21,148 nucleotides of DNA from CAYLHS01 sp964496205. Its GTDB lineage: Bacteria; Actinomycetota; Acidimicrobiia; Spongiisociales; UBA4744. Shown piece by piece: positions 8,214-13,414 of this stretch. The position numbers were made by a program, and so were the translations under genes. Numbering within the stretch: the stretch's first letter is position 1; each line of letters opens with the position of its first letter. Location of the stretch: positions 1 to 21,148 of the forward strand of contig CAZBXV010000040.1 in the NCBI GenBank assembly GCA_964496205.1. Reading direction: 5' to 3'. Under the pieces are notes generated by a model, which made no database searches, was not told the origin of the DNA, and was given only the letters and a program-made list of their open reading frames with translations.

Positions 8214-9482
8214 TCAGTTTGAGAAACCGACACGGAAGACCGGGTCTCCCATGACTGCATGGTGGCCGATGACCGATGCCGCGGCACTCCACCCCTGCGG
8301 GTGCACCCCGCCCGGTTTGAACGTCTTGCCGTGCAGATACTCGGGGAACGACCAGGCGTCGTCGTCGTCATAGGGGAGGGCGTTCGCCGCATCAAGTCCG
8401 GCCAGGATCTCTCGAGCTTTCTCAACGCGTCCCCGCCCGGCAAGATCGGCGACGTAGAAGCCTGAGATCAGCGGCCACAGGCCCCCATTTTGATACTTGA
8501 ACGGCTCATTCCGGAATGTGTAGGAGAACATCGTCTGAAGCTCTTGCCATGCCCGGTCCAACGGTTCTATCACTGGGTGGAAGGCCGGCAACAGCGGCAT
8601 CCTCGGATCAAGCAACTCGTTCTCGATGTACCCATTGACTTCGGCACGTTGGGACTCATCGGCCACTCCAAGCAACGACACGAGAACGTTGGCGAACCCG
8701 TCGAACCGGTAGCCATAGCCCATCGGCGAGAAGTACGGCATCCAGTAGGTGGCGTGGCGTTCCTGCGCGGCACGCCGTCCCTGCTCCCACATCGTCTCGT
8801 GATAGGCGTCGCCGGGCGGATCATCCTCACCCGAAAACCAGAAGTTGGCGCGGATCAGGTGACGGAGCCGGCTCGATTTCTCCTCGAGCGCATGATCGGC
8901 CGAGCCGTGCAGGTGGGCGTGGAACGCACCGAGACAACGCTGCGCCTGAAGGTAGAGCACCTGGTCGTAGAGGACGTAGCCTTGATGGACGTACTCGTCG
9001 GCCCAGTCGCCGGTTGCCGGCACCCACAAGAGCCCACGGCTGTTGAACTCCCACGCGCCGAGGAGAAACGAGACTTTCTCGATGGCAGGCAACATCCTGC
9101 GAAGGAAGTCATCGTCGCCCGTCGCACTCCAATACTCGCCGCAGGCGATCAGGAACCAGAGATCGGCGTCGACCCTCCCCGCCGTCCCGCCGTAGCTGAC
9201 GCGGTGCGCCACCGGATCGACGTTGCTTGGGATCTCCCCATGCGGCCCTTGGTGCTCGGCCAGGGTCTCGAGGGTGCGTTTCGTCGCCATGACGAGTTCG
9301 GGATCTCCGTGGAGGAGTGCGGCGAGGCTCAGGATCCCGCCGTCGCGAGCCCAGATGCGACGGTAGTTGTCGCGGTCGATGGGTGCAGCGACAAAGCCAT
9401 GATCGGTCGTGCATCGGTTGAGCAGCTCGACGGCGTTCCGATAGCCCTCGCCGTCTCGAGGAGTGGTGAAATCAGGTGTCAT
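8214..9482 (-). CDS. (alpha/alpha)6-barrel glycoside hydrolase, GH100/GH63/debranching-like
   Basis: This 422-residue cytosolic protein (no signal peptide) has the alternating helical repeats of six-hairpin glycosidases. Recognisable pieces are NYRRIWARDGGI near residue 40-50 (the family's R-x-W-x-RD motif), GEIPSNV, GRVDADLWFLIACGEYW, the GLLWVPATGDWADEY segment, FKYQNGGLWPLISGFYVA, and FPEYLHGKTFKPGGVHPQGWSAAA near the end. These match proteins called GH100 neutral invertase-like or amylo-alpha-1,6-glucosidase-like; the substrate (sucrose, glycogen branches or a mannosyl/glucosyl osmolyte) is not decided. ATG 9482 is chosen because a TAGGTT box ends 10 nt upstream and the extra 19 residues to 9539 are unconserved and run into the RNA B operator. 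The Pho-like operator at 9534-9572 lies 52 bp upstream in divergent orientation and might also affect this gene. Confidence 0.82.
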   Translation of the reverse strand: MTPDFTTPRDGEGYRNAVELLNRCTTDHGFVAAPIDRDNYRRIWARDGGILSLAALLHGDPELVMATKRTLETLAEHQGPHGEIPSNVDPVAHRVSYGGTAGRVDADLWFLIACGEYWSATGDDDFLRRMLPAIEKVSFLLGAWEFNSRGLLWVPATGDWADEYVHQGYVLYDQVLYLQAQRCLGAFHAHLHGSADHALEEKSSRLRHLIRANFWFSGEDDPPGDAYHETMWEQGRRAAQERHATYWMPYFSPMGYGYRFDGFANVLVSLLGVADESQRAEVNGYIENELLDPRMPLLPAFHPVIEPLDRAWQELQTMFSYTFRNEPFKYQNGGLWPLISGFYVADLAGRGRVEKAREILAGLDAANALPYDDDDAWSFPEYLHGKTFKPGGVHPQGWSAAASVIGHHAVMGDPVFRVGFSN

Positions 9483-9492
9483 CGCCCGACCC

Positions 9493-9498
9493 AACCTA
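9493..9498 (-). promoter_or_regulatory. -10 box TAGGTT for the glycoside hydrolase
   Basis: TAGGTT on the minus strand ends 10 nt before ATG 9482, giving a predicted leader of only about 3 nt. Confidence 0.4.
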
Positions 9499-9533
9499 CT
9501 CGAAGCGTCTGGAGGGGCAGTCGTCCCCGGAAA

Positions 9534-9588
9534 TCTCACCGAGTCTTCAGGCTCGCTTCACCTTGCCTTCATGTCGGTGTTGGATAGT
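9534..9588 (+). promoter_or_regulatory. Pho-like quadruple 11-bp operator and -10 box, RNA copy B
   Basis: Boxes TCTCAC (9534), CTTCAG (9545), CTTCAC (9556) and CTTCAT (9567) have an exact 11-bp period. GATAGT starts at 9583, 16 bp after the last box start. This is the cleanest operator of the set: boxes 2-4 all read CTTCAN. Confidence 0.85.
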
Positions 9589-9594
9589 GATCTC

Positions 9595-9650
9595 AACAAC
9601 TCATCCTCCCTTCCCCTCCAGATAGCGCCCCCGCAAGGGGGCGCTTCTTC
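9595..9650 (+). ncRNA. Predicted anti-SD small RNA, copy B
   Basis: The RNA should start near 9595 with AACAACTCATCCTCCC and end after hairpin AGCGCCCCC (9624-9632) / GGGGGCGCT (9637-9645). The loop GCAA is a GNRA tetraloop, and TCTTC follows. Length is about 55 nt. It lies in the gap between the divergent glycoside hydrolase and YcaQ-like genes. YcaQ has its own -10 box about 100 bp further on, which argues against this being its leader. Confidence 0.78.
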
Positions 9651-9668
9651 ATCCAGCCTTCTCTTCCT

Positions 9669-9721
9669 CCGTTCCAGCGTGAGTGAGGTGGACTATGTGC
9701 CCCTTTCTCACGCAAGAACGG
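9669..9721 (+). repeat. Hairpin element (family R3), copy B
   Basis: CCGTTC (9669-9674) pairs with GAACGG (9716-9721) and GCGTGAG (9677-9683) with CTCACGC (9707-9713), separated by a 2x2 internal mismatch. The loop contains GGTGGACTATGTGC. Compared with copy A the outer stem has changed on both arms while pairing is kept. It starts 24 nt after the RNA B terminator stem. Confidence 0.72.
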
Positions 9722-9745
9722 GGTTGGTTGGACCCCAGGTCGCGA

Positions 9746-9751
9746 TAGCCT
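9746..9751 (+). promoter_or_regulatory. -10 box TAGCCT, leaderless promoter
   Basis: TAGCCT ends 7 nt before ATG 9759, so the YcaQ-like mRNA is predicted to start at or next to its ATG. Confidence 0.5.
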
Positions 9752-9758
9752 CGCCTGG

Positions 9759-10856
9759 ATGGTTCACGAACTCACCCGCACCCAGGCGCGCCGGATCGCC
9801 GTCACCGCACAGCTTCTCCAGAAGGACCGGCCTGCCGACCTCCACGACCTCGTCCGCCACCTCGCATTCCTCCAAGTCGATCCGGTCGACGCCATTGCAC
9901 CCAACGCCCACCTCGTCACCTGGAGTCGTCTCGGATCGTCCTACGATCGGGCCGACCTCGACGGAGCGCTCGCCCGGCGCACCCTCGTCGAACTCGACGC
10001 GCTGATCCGCCCCGCCGAAGACATACGGCTCTACCGAGCCGACATGGCCAACTGGATATCGGGCAACAACCTGCTCGACTGGCAGAAGTTGCGCACCGAT
10101 TGGGTCACTGCCAACGACGCCTGCCGGCGTGACATCCTCGAACGATTGGAAACGTCCGGGCCGCTCCTCTCTCGCGATCTCCCGGACACATGCGTGAAGC
10201 CCTGGAAGTCGACCGGATGGACAAACAACAAGAACGTCACCCAGATGCTCTCGTTCATGGCGGCGCGGGGCGAGGTGGCGGTTGCGGGACGCAAGGGCAG
10301 ACAGCGTTTGTGGGATCTCGCCTCACGTGTCTACCCGGACGAGCCTGCGGTCCCGATGGAAGAGGCGCTGGAGGTCCGCAACGAGCGGAGGCTCCGTGCG
10401 CTCGGAATCGCCAGAGCAAGAACCCAACAGGCACCCGTCGAGGCGTGGGATGTCGGTGAGGCGGGCGAACCCGCCGTGGTCGAAGGCGTGAAGGGCGACT
10501 GGCGCGTCGACCCGACCTACCTGGGCGCACCATTCAAGGGCCGGGCAGCGCTGCTCTCACCGTTCGACCGACTCGTCCACGACCGCAAACGCACCGCCGA
10601 TCTGTTCGAGTTCGAGTACTACCTGGAGATGTACAAGCCGGCCAACCAGCGTCGCTGGGGGTACTTCGCCCTGCCGATCCTCTACGGAGATCGCCTCGTC
10701 GGCAAACTCGACGCCACCAAGGACAAGAAGGAGGATGTCCTGCGCGTCAACGCCATCCACCAAGACGGTCCGTTCACCAAGACGATGACGGCGGCCGTCA
10801 CCCGCGAGATCAAGGCACTCGCCCACTGGCTCGAAATGGACCTACAGCTCCCGTAG
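9759..10856 (+). CDS. YcaQ/AlkZ2-like DNA glycosylase, crosslink repair family
   Basis: This 365-residue protein belongs to the HTH_42/AlkZ-like superfamily, whose YcaQ branch removes N7-alkylguanines and unhooks interstrand crosslinks. The N-terminal winged helix holds LRHLAFLQVDPVDAIAPNAHLVTWSRLG-type sequence (here VRHLAFLQVD), with Gln39-Val-Asp41 matching the Q-x-D catalytic pair described for YcaQ. Later landmarks are WTNNKNVTQMLSFMAARGEVAVAGRKGRQRLWDLA (second winged helix), LLSPFDRLVHDRKRTADLFEFEYYLEMYKPANQRRWGYFALPILYGDRLVGKLD (the beta-barrel that ends the family). Length is normal for the family. ATG 9759 has a TAGCCT box 7 nt upstream and no SD. It sits between small RNA copies B and C. 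Confidence 0.9.
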   Translation: MVHELTRTQARRIAVTAQLLQKDRPADLHDLVRHLAFLQVDPVDAIAPNAHLVTWSRLGSSYDRADLDGALARRTLVELDALIRPAEDIRLYRADMANWISGNNLLDWQKLRTDWVTANDACRRDILERLETSGPLLSRDLPDTCVKPWKSTGWTNNKNVTQMLSFMAARGEVAVAGRKGRQRLWDLASRVYPDEPAVPMEEALEVRNERRLRALGIARARTQQAPVEAWDVGEAGEPAVVEGVKGDWRVDPTYLGAPFKGRAALLSPFDRLVHDRKRTADLFEFEYYLEMYKPANQRRWGYFALPILYGDRLVGKLDATKDKKEDVLRVNAIHQDGPFTKTMTAAVTREIKALAHWLEMDLQLP

Positions 10857-10859
10857 CTT

Positions 10860-10914
10860 TTTCACCGACTCTTTAGAACGGGTTCATGCCGGCCTTACAC
10901 AACACCTGCATACT
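10860..10914 (+). promoter_or_regulatory. Pho-like quadruple 11-bp operator and -10 box, RNA copy C
   Basis: Boxes TTTCAC (10860), CTTTAG (10871), GTTCAT (10882) and CCTTAC (10893) repeat every 11 bp. CATACT begins at 10909, again 16 bp after the last box start. The array begins 4 bp after the YcaQ-like stop codon. Confidence 0.83.
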
Positions 10915-10920
10915 GGTTTC

Positions 10921-10970
10921 AACAACTCATCCTCCCTTCCAAAGCGCCCCTCCGGGGGCGCTTCCCTTCT
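10921..10970 (+). ncRNA. Predicted anti-SD small RNA, copy C
   Basis: This is the shortest clear copy, about 47-50 nt. It begins AACAACTCATCCTCCC (the shared 21-nt block is 10920-10940) and runs almost directly into hairpin AAGCGCCCC (10942-10950) / GGGGCGCTT (10955-10963) with loop TCCG, then CCCTTCT. It ends about 36 nt before the AhpD-like start. A leader or attenuator role for that gene is a possible alternative, but the gene has its own TAGCGT box at 10991. Confidence 0.76.
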
Positions 10971-11005
10971 CCCTCCCTCGGTGGCATCAATAGCGTGACC
11001 GTCAC

Positions 11006-11587
11006 ATGGAATCGTTCGATCGACGCATCTTCACTCGTCGGCTCCTCGCCCAAGATGTGCGCTACCTGTTCTGCCACACACGAGAAATCAGTGACCTGAT
11101 GCGCAGCCGCACCGTCACGCGGGCGTTCATGGAGAGGATCATGTCGGTCGTGACCGCGGTCAACGACTGCCCATACTGCTCGTGGTATCACGCCAAGCAG
11201 GCACTGGAGTCCGGGGTCGATCCCGATGAGCTGCGCCGGCTGGTCAGCCTCGAGTTCTACGCCGACGCCTCCGACCTTGAGCTTCCCGCCCTGTTGTACG
11301 CGCAGGACTATGCCGAAACCAACCGTCACCCCGACCCGTTCGTGCGGCGTCGCCTCGTCGAGTTCCATGGTGACGAAACCGCTGGCCACATCTCGCTGGC
11401 GATTCGCATGATCACGTTCGGCAACCTGGCCGGCAACACGTTCGACGCCTTCCTCAGCCGGCTGGAGGGCGCTCCTGCGCCTGGCAGCAGCGCCGCGTTC
11501 GAGTTCCTGTTCTTCGTGTGCAGCGCACCGTTCTTGCTGCCGATCCGTCCAATGCTCGAAAAACTCCAATTCTCAGGAACTCCTTAG
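11006..11587 (+). CDS. AhpD-like / carboxymuconolactone decarboxylase family protein
   Basis: This 193-residue all-helical protein has the AhpD core: VVTAVNDCPYCSWYHAKQA with Cys55, Cys58 and His62 forming the CxxC-x3-H redox site. Such proteins are often thiol-dependent peroxidases or antioxidant proteins; others of the fold have no known substrate. It is longer than a minimal core because of a C-terminal extension ending in a hydrophobic AFEFLFFVCSAPFLLP stretch, which could touch a membrane. ATG 11006 has a TAGCGT box (10991-10996) 9 nt upstream and no SD. The coding end overlaps boxes 1 and 2 of the RNA D operator, so the final codons are shared with a regulatory site. Confidence 0.85.
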   Translation: MESFDRRIFTRRLLAQDVRYLFCHTREISDLMRSRTVTRAFMERIMSVVTAVNDCPYCSWYHAKQALESGVDPDELRRLVSLEFYADASDLELPALLYAQDYAETNRHPDPFVRRRLVEFHGDETAGHISLAIRMITFGNLAGNTFDAFLSRLEGAPAPGSSAAFEFLFFVCSAPFLLPIRPMLEKLQFSGTP

Positions 11588-11625
11588 GTTTGATTCAGGT
11601 TTCCCTTACCCGCGGGGCGCATAGT
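11571..11625 (+). promoter_or_regulatory. Pho-like quadruple 11-bp operator and -10 box, RNA copy D
   Basis: Boxes TCTCAG (11571), CCTTAG (11582), ATTCAG (11593) and CCTTAC (11604) keep the 11-bp period, with CATAGT at 11620. The first two boxes lie in the end of the AhpD-like gene, and the TAG stop (11585-11587) is part of box 2. Confidence 0.82.
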
Positions 11626-11631
11626 TGCCTC

Positions 11632-11692
11632 AATCAAGTCTCATCCTTCCTTCCCTCCCTGAAGCGCCCCCATGTGGGGCGCTTCCTCCTTG
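11632..11692 (+). ncRNA. Predicted anti-SD small RNA, copy D (variant seed)
   Basis: The operator and -10 box match the family, but the 5' region has drifted to AATCAAGTCTCATCCTTCC followed by TTCCCTCCCT. The anti-SD character is kept: TCCCTCCC (11652-11659) is the exact complement of GGGAGGGA at 11902-11909, the SD of the lipoprotein gene 220 bp downstream. The terminator is a 10-bp stem GAAGCGCCCC (11661-11670) / GGGGCGCTTC (11676-11685), loop CATGT, followed by CTCCTT. From here to 11900 I see no gene, only a degenerate CGGGAGACCTCCC stretch near 11800. Confidence 0.72.
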
Positions 11693-11914
11693 TGAAGGTG
11701 TTCGACCTTCACGCCAGTCTGCCGACGACCACGTGCATAGCCGACGAGGTCCCCCACCGCTCTGTGACTCGAAGGCCCAGCGATGCCAGGTTCACGTTTG
11801 CGGGAGACCTCCCACCTGCTACCGGGCCCTCGTCTTTGAGAAACTCGCCCAGCAAACGTTGGGCCGCGATAGGTTGAAGCGACTAGTCACTTGGTCTGGT
11901 CGGGAGGGATCACG

Positions 11915-12442
11915 ATGAAGAAACTGGCCTTGCTACTGGCACTCGTGCTGTCTGCATGCTCGGGTGGCGGCTCGACAGGAACGACGGCCGAGCAAGACAC
12001 CGGCTCGTCAGACACACAAGCCACAACCACCACGGAGGCGATGGAGACCACAACCACCACGGAAGCCTCACAGTCATCCGGCTCTGCCGAATCCGCACAC
12101 ATCACGCTCACCATCGGGGAGGACACATGGGAGTTCGACGGAGCGCTGTGTGCCTATGCGGACGCCACCCCCGGCAAGGACGGATCGCAGTGGAACGTGT
12201 CGAAGGTCCAGGACGACCTGCAGGTGTACATCAACGACGACAAGTTCGGGCGCTACATCTCAATCAGCAACATCAAGGATTACGGCACCTTCCAGTGGGA
12301 AGCCAACGGCGACGCCGTCACTGAGCTGACCGTCGACGGGAACGCTATCGCCGGAAAGGGCACGTTCAGCGACCTTGCCGGCGACGGCCCTGCAACCGAC
12401 GGCTCAGTGACCGCAACCTGCTCGAGCTGGCTCGAGGGGTAG
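11915..12442 (+). CDS. Secreted lipoprotein, LpqH-like
   Basis: This 175-residue protein starts MKKLALLLALVLSAC, a short signal peptide with a lipobox Cys at residue 15, then a Thr/Ser/Glu-rich linker (TTTTEA repeats). The mature domain starts ITLTIGEDTWEFDGALC and ends GSVTATCSSWLEG, so two Cys bracket a beta-rich domain that could be disulfide-linked. The plan matches the lipoprotein at 1474-2037 (GGTTYEV...ILC), suggesting paralogues, although sequence identity looks low. ATG 11915 has a strong SD GGGAGGGA (11902-11909) at 5-nt spacing, one of the few clear SDs here and complementary to small RNA D. The in-frame TTG at 11891 would place the SD inside the gene. Function unknown, cell-surface location predicted. 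Confidence 0.8.
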   Translation: MKKLALLLALVLSACSGGGSTGTTAEQDTGSSDTQATTTTEAMETTTTTEASQSSGSAESAHITLTIGEDTWEFDGALCAYADATPGKDGSQWNVSKVQDDLQVYINDDKFGRYISISNIKDYGTFQWEANGDAVTELTVDGNAIAGKGTFSDLAGDGPATDGSVTATCSSWLEG

Positions 12443-12445
12443 TAC

Positions 12446-12476
12446 ACCGACCCCAACGGCCTCTGGCACCGTCGGT
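12446..12476 (+). terminator. Possible terminator after the lipoprotein
   Basis: ACCGAC (12446-12451) and GTCGGT (12471-12476) form a 6-bp inverted repeat followed by TTCTG, 4 bp after the lipoprotein stop. The 19-nt loop makes this weak. Confidence 0.3.
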
Positions 12477-12495
12477 TTCTGTCACTGCCTCCGCG

Positions 12496-12501
12496 TACGA
12501 T
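12496..12501 (+). promoter_or_regulatory. -10 box TACGAT, leaderless promoter
   Basis: TACGAT ends 6 nt before ATG 12508, as at several other genes of this window, with no SD between. Confidence 0.55.
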
Positions 12502-12507
12502 GACCAC

Positions 12508-12783
12508 ATGGGATCCACAGAACTGATGACCCTCCGCAACATCGGACCGGCAATGGCACGAGACCTGGCGATGCTCGGCGTCGGCTCGATCTCCGACCTG
12601 GTCGGCCGTGATGCAGACCTGCTCTACCTCGAACTGGCGGCGATCACCGGAGCACGCCCAGACCCGTGTGTCCACGACACGTTCGCAGCGGCGATTCATC
12701 AGGCCCGCACCGGCGAGGCACTGCCGTGGTGGGAGTTCACGACCGAGCGAAAACGGCGCCAACGGGACGGAACCTTCGTGTAG
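12508..12783 (+). CDS. Helix-hairpin-helix protein, Cdd1-like
   Basis: This 91-residue protein carries the pattern of the small helix-hairpin-helix family known as pathogenicity locus/Cdd1 (PF11731 by recall). LMTLRNIGPAMARDLAMLGVGSISDLVGRDADLLY forms the HhH unit (also seen in TfoX C-terminal domains), followed by the family's DPCVHDTFAAAIHQA and the conserved GEALPWWEFTTERK near the C-terminus. HhH modules bind the DNA backbone without sequence specificity, but no biochemical role is established for this family. The length is typical. ATG 12508 follows a TACGAT box by 6 nt, so a leaderless mRNA is likely. A 12-bp hairpin at 12878 may serve as its terminator. Confidence 0.86.
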   Translation: MGSTELMTLRNIGPAMARDLAMLGVGSISDLVGRDADLLYLELAAITGARPDPCVHDTFAAAIHQARTGEALPWWEFTTERKRRQRDGTFV

Positions 12784-12877
12784 GAGGACCTGAGAAGACA
12801 GCGAGATTCGCCACCGCGAAGTAACGGTTCACCACGAACGCACGTCATAGGCGGCGTCATCTCACCCTCCGTTGGGA

Positions 12878-12905
12878 CGGGAGCGTCCTCCCCAGGACGC
12901 TCCCG
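12878..12905 (+). terminator. Strong GC hairpin CGGGAGCGTCC/GGACGCTCCCG
   Basis: CGGGAGCGTCC (12878-12888) pairs perfectly with GGACGCTCCCG (12895-12905). CCCTCC lies just upstream at 12865-12870. It resembles the small RNA terminators but lacks a U-rich tail, and the upstream region (GTAACGGTTCACC at 12821, CATAGG at 12846) does not keep the 11-bp register. It is either the terminator of the HhH gene or a decayed eighth RNA copy. Confidence 0.5.
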
Positions 12906-12916
12906 CTCGCGAGAAA

Positions 12917-12971
12917 GATCAACCAAGGTTCAAGTCGAGGTAACGGTACGTTCACCCCACCGTGGCAGAGT
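12917..12971 (+). promoter_or_regulatory. Pho-like operator and -10 box, divergent RNA copy G
   Basis: Boxes GATCAA (12917), GTTCAA (12928), GGTAAC (12939) and GTTCAC (12950) keep the 11-bp period, and CAGAGT starts at 12966, 16 bp after the last box start. GTTCAC matches the actinobacterial PhoP half-site GTTCACC well. Geometry is identical to copies A-E although base identity is lower. Confidence 0.68.
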
Positions 12972-12977
12972 GGCCTT

Positions 12978-13049
12978 GTTCAGGACCTCCGAACTGAACG
13001 GAATCTATCCTCCGTGAAATGAGCGCCCCTCGGGGCGCTCTCCTTCTTC
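12978..13049 (+). ncRNA. Predicted anti-SD small RNA, copy G (hairpin-presented)
   Basis: This longer relative (about 70 nt) does not share the CAACAAC seed. It instead starts with a 6-bp hairpin GTTCAG (12978-12983) / CTGAAC (12994-12999) whose 10-nt loop shows ACCTCC (12985-12990), the core of the 16S anti-SD. A second motif ATCCTCC follows at 13007-13013. The terminator is GAGCGCCC/GGGCGCTC within 13021-13040, followed by TCCTTCTTC. Two anti-SD motifs before one terminator argue for the same function with a different layout. Confidence 0.6.
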
Positions 13050-13062
13050 ACAGGTGGAGGGT

Positions 13063-13117
13063 CCTCACCGAACATTCACGGGCCGGCATAGCATCGTTCA
13101 CTCGCGCCGCGGATACC
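13063..13117 (+). promoter_or_regulatory. Pho-like operator and -10 box, divergent RNA copy H
   Basis: Boxes CCTCAC (13063), ATTCAC (13074) and GTTCAC (13096) are in 11-bp register. The third position (13085, GGCATA) is degenerate. GATACC starts at 13112, the expected 16 bp after the last box start. It is the weakest operator of the series. Confidence 0.5.
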
Positions 13118-13123
13118 GGCCCT

Positions 13124-13192
13124 GTCCACGTCCTCCATCCGAACCCTGCACAACGTGGATCACCAAGAAGCGTCCTACAGGGGCGCTTCGCC
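13124..13192 (+). ncRNA. Predicted anti-SD small RNA, copy H (hairpin-presented)
   Basis: The predicted transcript has a 5' hairpin TCCACGT (13125-13131) / ACGTGGA (13153-13159) whose loop begins CCTCCATCC, again presenting an anti-SD motif. A second stem GAAGCGTCC (13167-13175) / GGGCGCTTC (13181-13189), with one G-U pair and loop TACAG, matches the GAAGCG...CGCTTC terminators of copies D and E. The tail after it is not U-rich. Architecture matches copy G. Confidence 0.48.
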
Positions 13193-13257
13193 AGACTCAG
13201 GACTCCCACGCTGATGACAACGGGTCGCCATATGCTCACGACCAGCGAGGCTTGGAA

Positions 13258-13312
13258 TCTCACCAACTCCTTAGCTCCGATTCACGAAGGCCTCATACGG
13301 GTACTGCATAGT
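13258..13312 (+). promoter_or_regulatory. Pho-like quadruple 11-bp operator and -10 box, RNA copy E
   Basis: Boxes TCTCAC (13258), CCTTAG (13269), ATTCAC (13280) and CCTCAT (13291) lie every 11 bp, and TGCATAGT gives an extended -10 (CATAGT at 13307). Box-by-box it is nearly the same as copies A and D. Confidence 0.84.
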
Positions 13313-13318
13313 GGCATC

Positions 13319-13375
13319 AACAACTCATCCTCCCTTCCCTTCCAGAAGCGCTCCCGTCAGGGGGCGCTTCTTCTT
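13319..13375 (+). ncRNA. Predicted anti-SD small RNA, copy E
   Basis: About 55 nt starting AACAACTCATCCTCCC (shared block 13318-13338), then an 11-bp stem GAAGCGCTCCC (13345-13355) / GGGGGCGCTTC (13360-13370) with one G-U pair and GTCA loop, followed by TTCTT. It is the third RNA locus within 400 bp (G, H, E in tandem), so these are probably local duplications at different stages of divergence. The gap 12784-13414 otherwise holds no gene. Confidence 0.78.
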
Positions 13376-13414
13376 ATGGTGGGAAGGTCTGAGTCAACGA
13401 CGGTGTTGACAGGA

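Noticed and set aside
9463..10005. Open plus frame across RNA B (contains LNNSSSLPLQIAPPQGGAS), echoed in frames at RNA A and E
   Set aside because: The repeated peptide is just the translation of the shared RNA block. The frames overlap real genes and have no start signal.
10857..11005. RNA C as a 5' leader or attenuator of the AhpD-like gene
   Set aside because: The gene has its own TAGCGT box close to the ATG, and other copies of the RNA lie antisense to or far from any gene. Kept as an alternative only.
12821..12905. Possible eighth RNA copy (GTAACGGTTCACC, CATAGG, CCCTCC, then a 12-bp hairpin)
   Set aside because: The boxes are not in 11-bp register and the CATAGG box does not sit 16 bp after a box. 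The hairpin can equally be the terminator of the HhH gene. Kept only as a terminator.
13019..13414. N-terminal extension of the hypothetical gene through RNAs G, H and E
   Set aside because: Three promoters and terminators occupy this stretch, and it lacks coding features. The gene is started at 13415.
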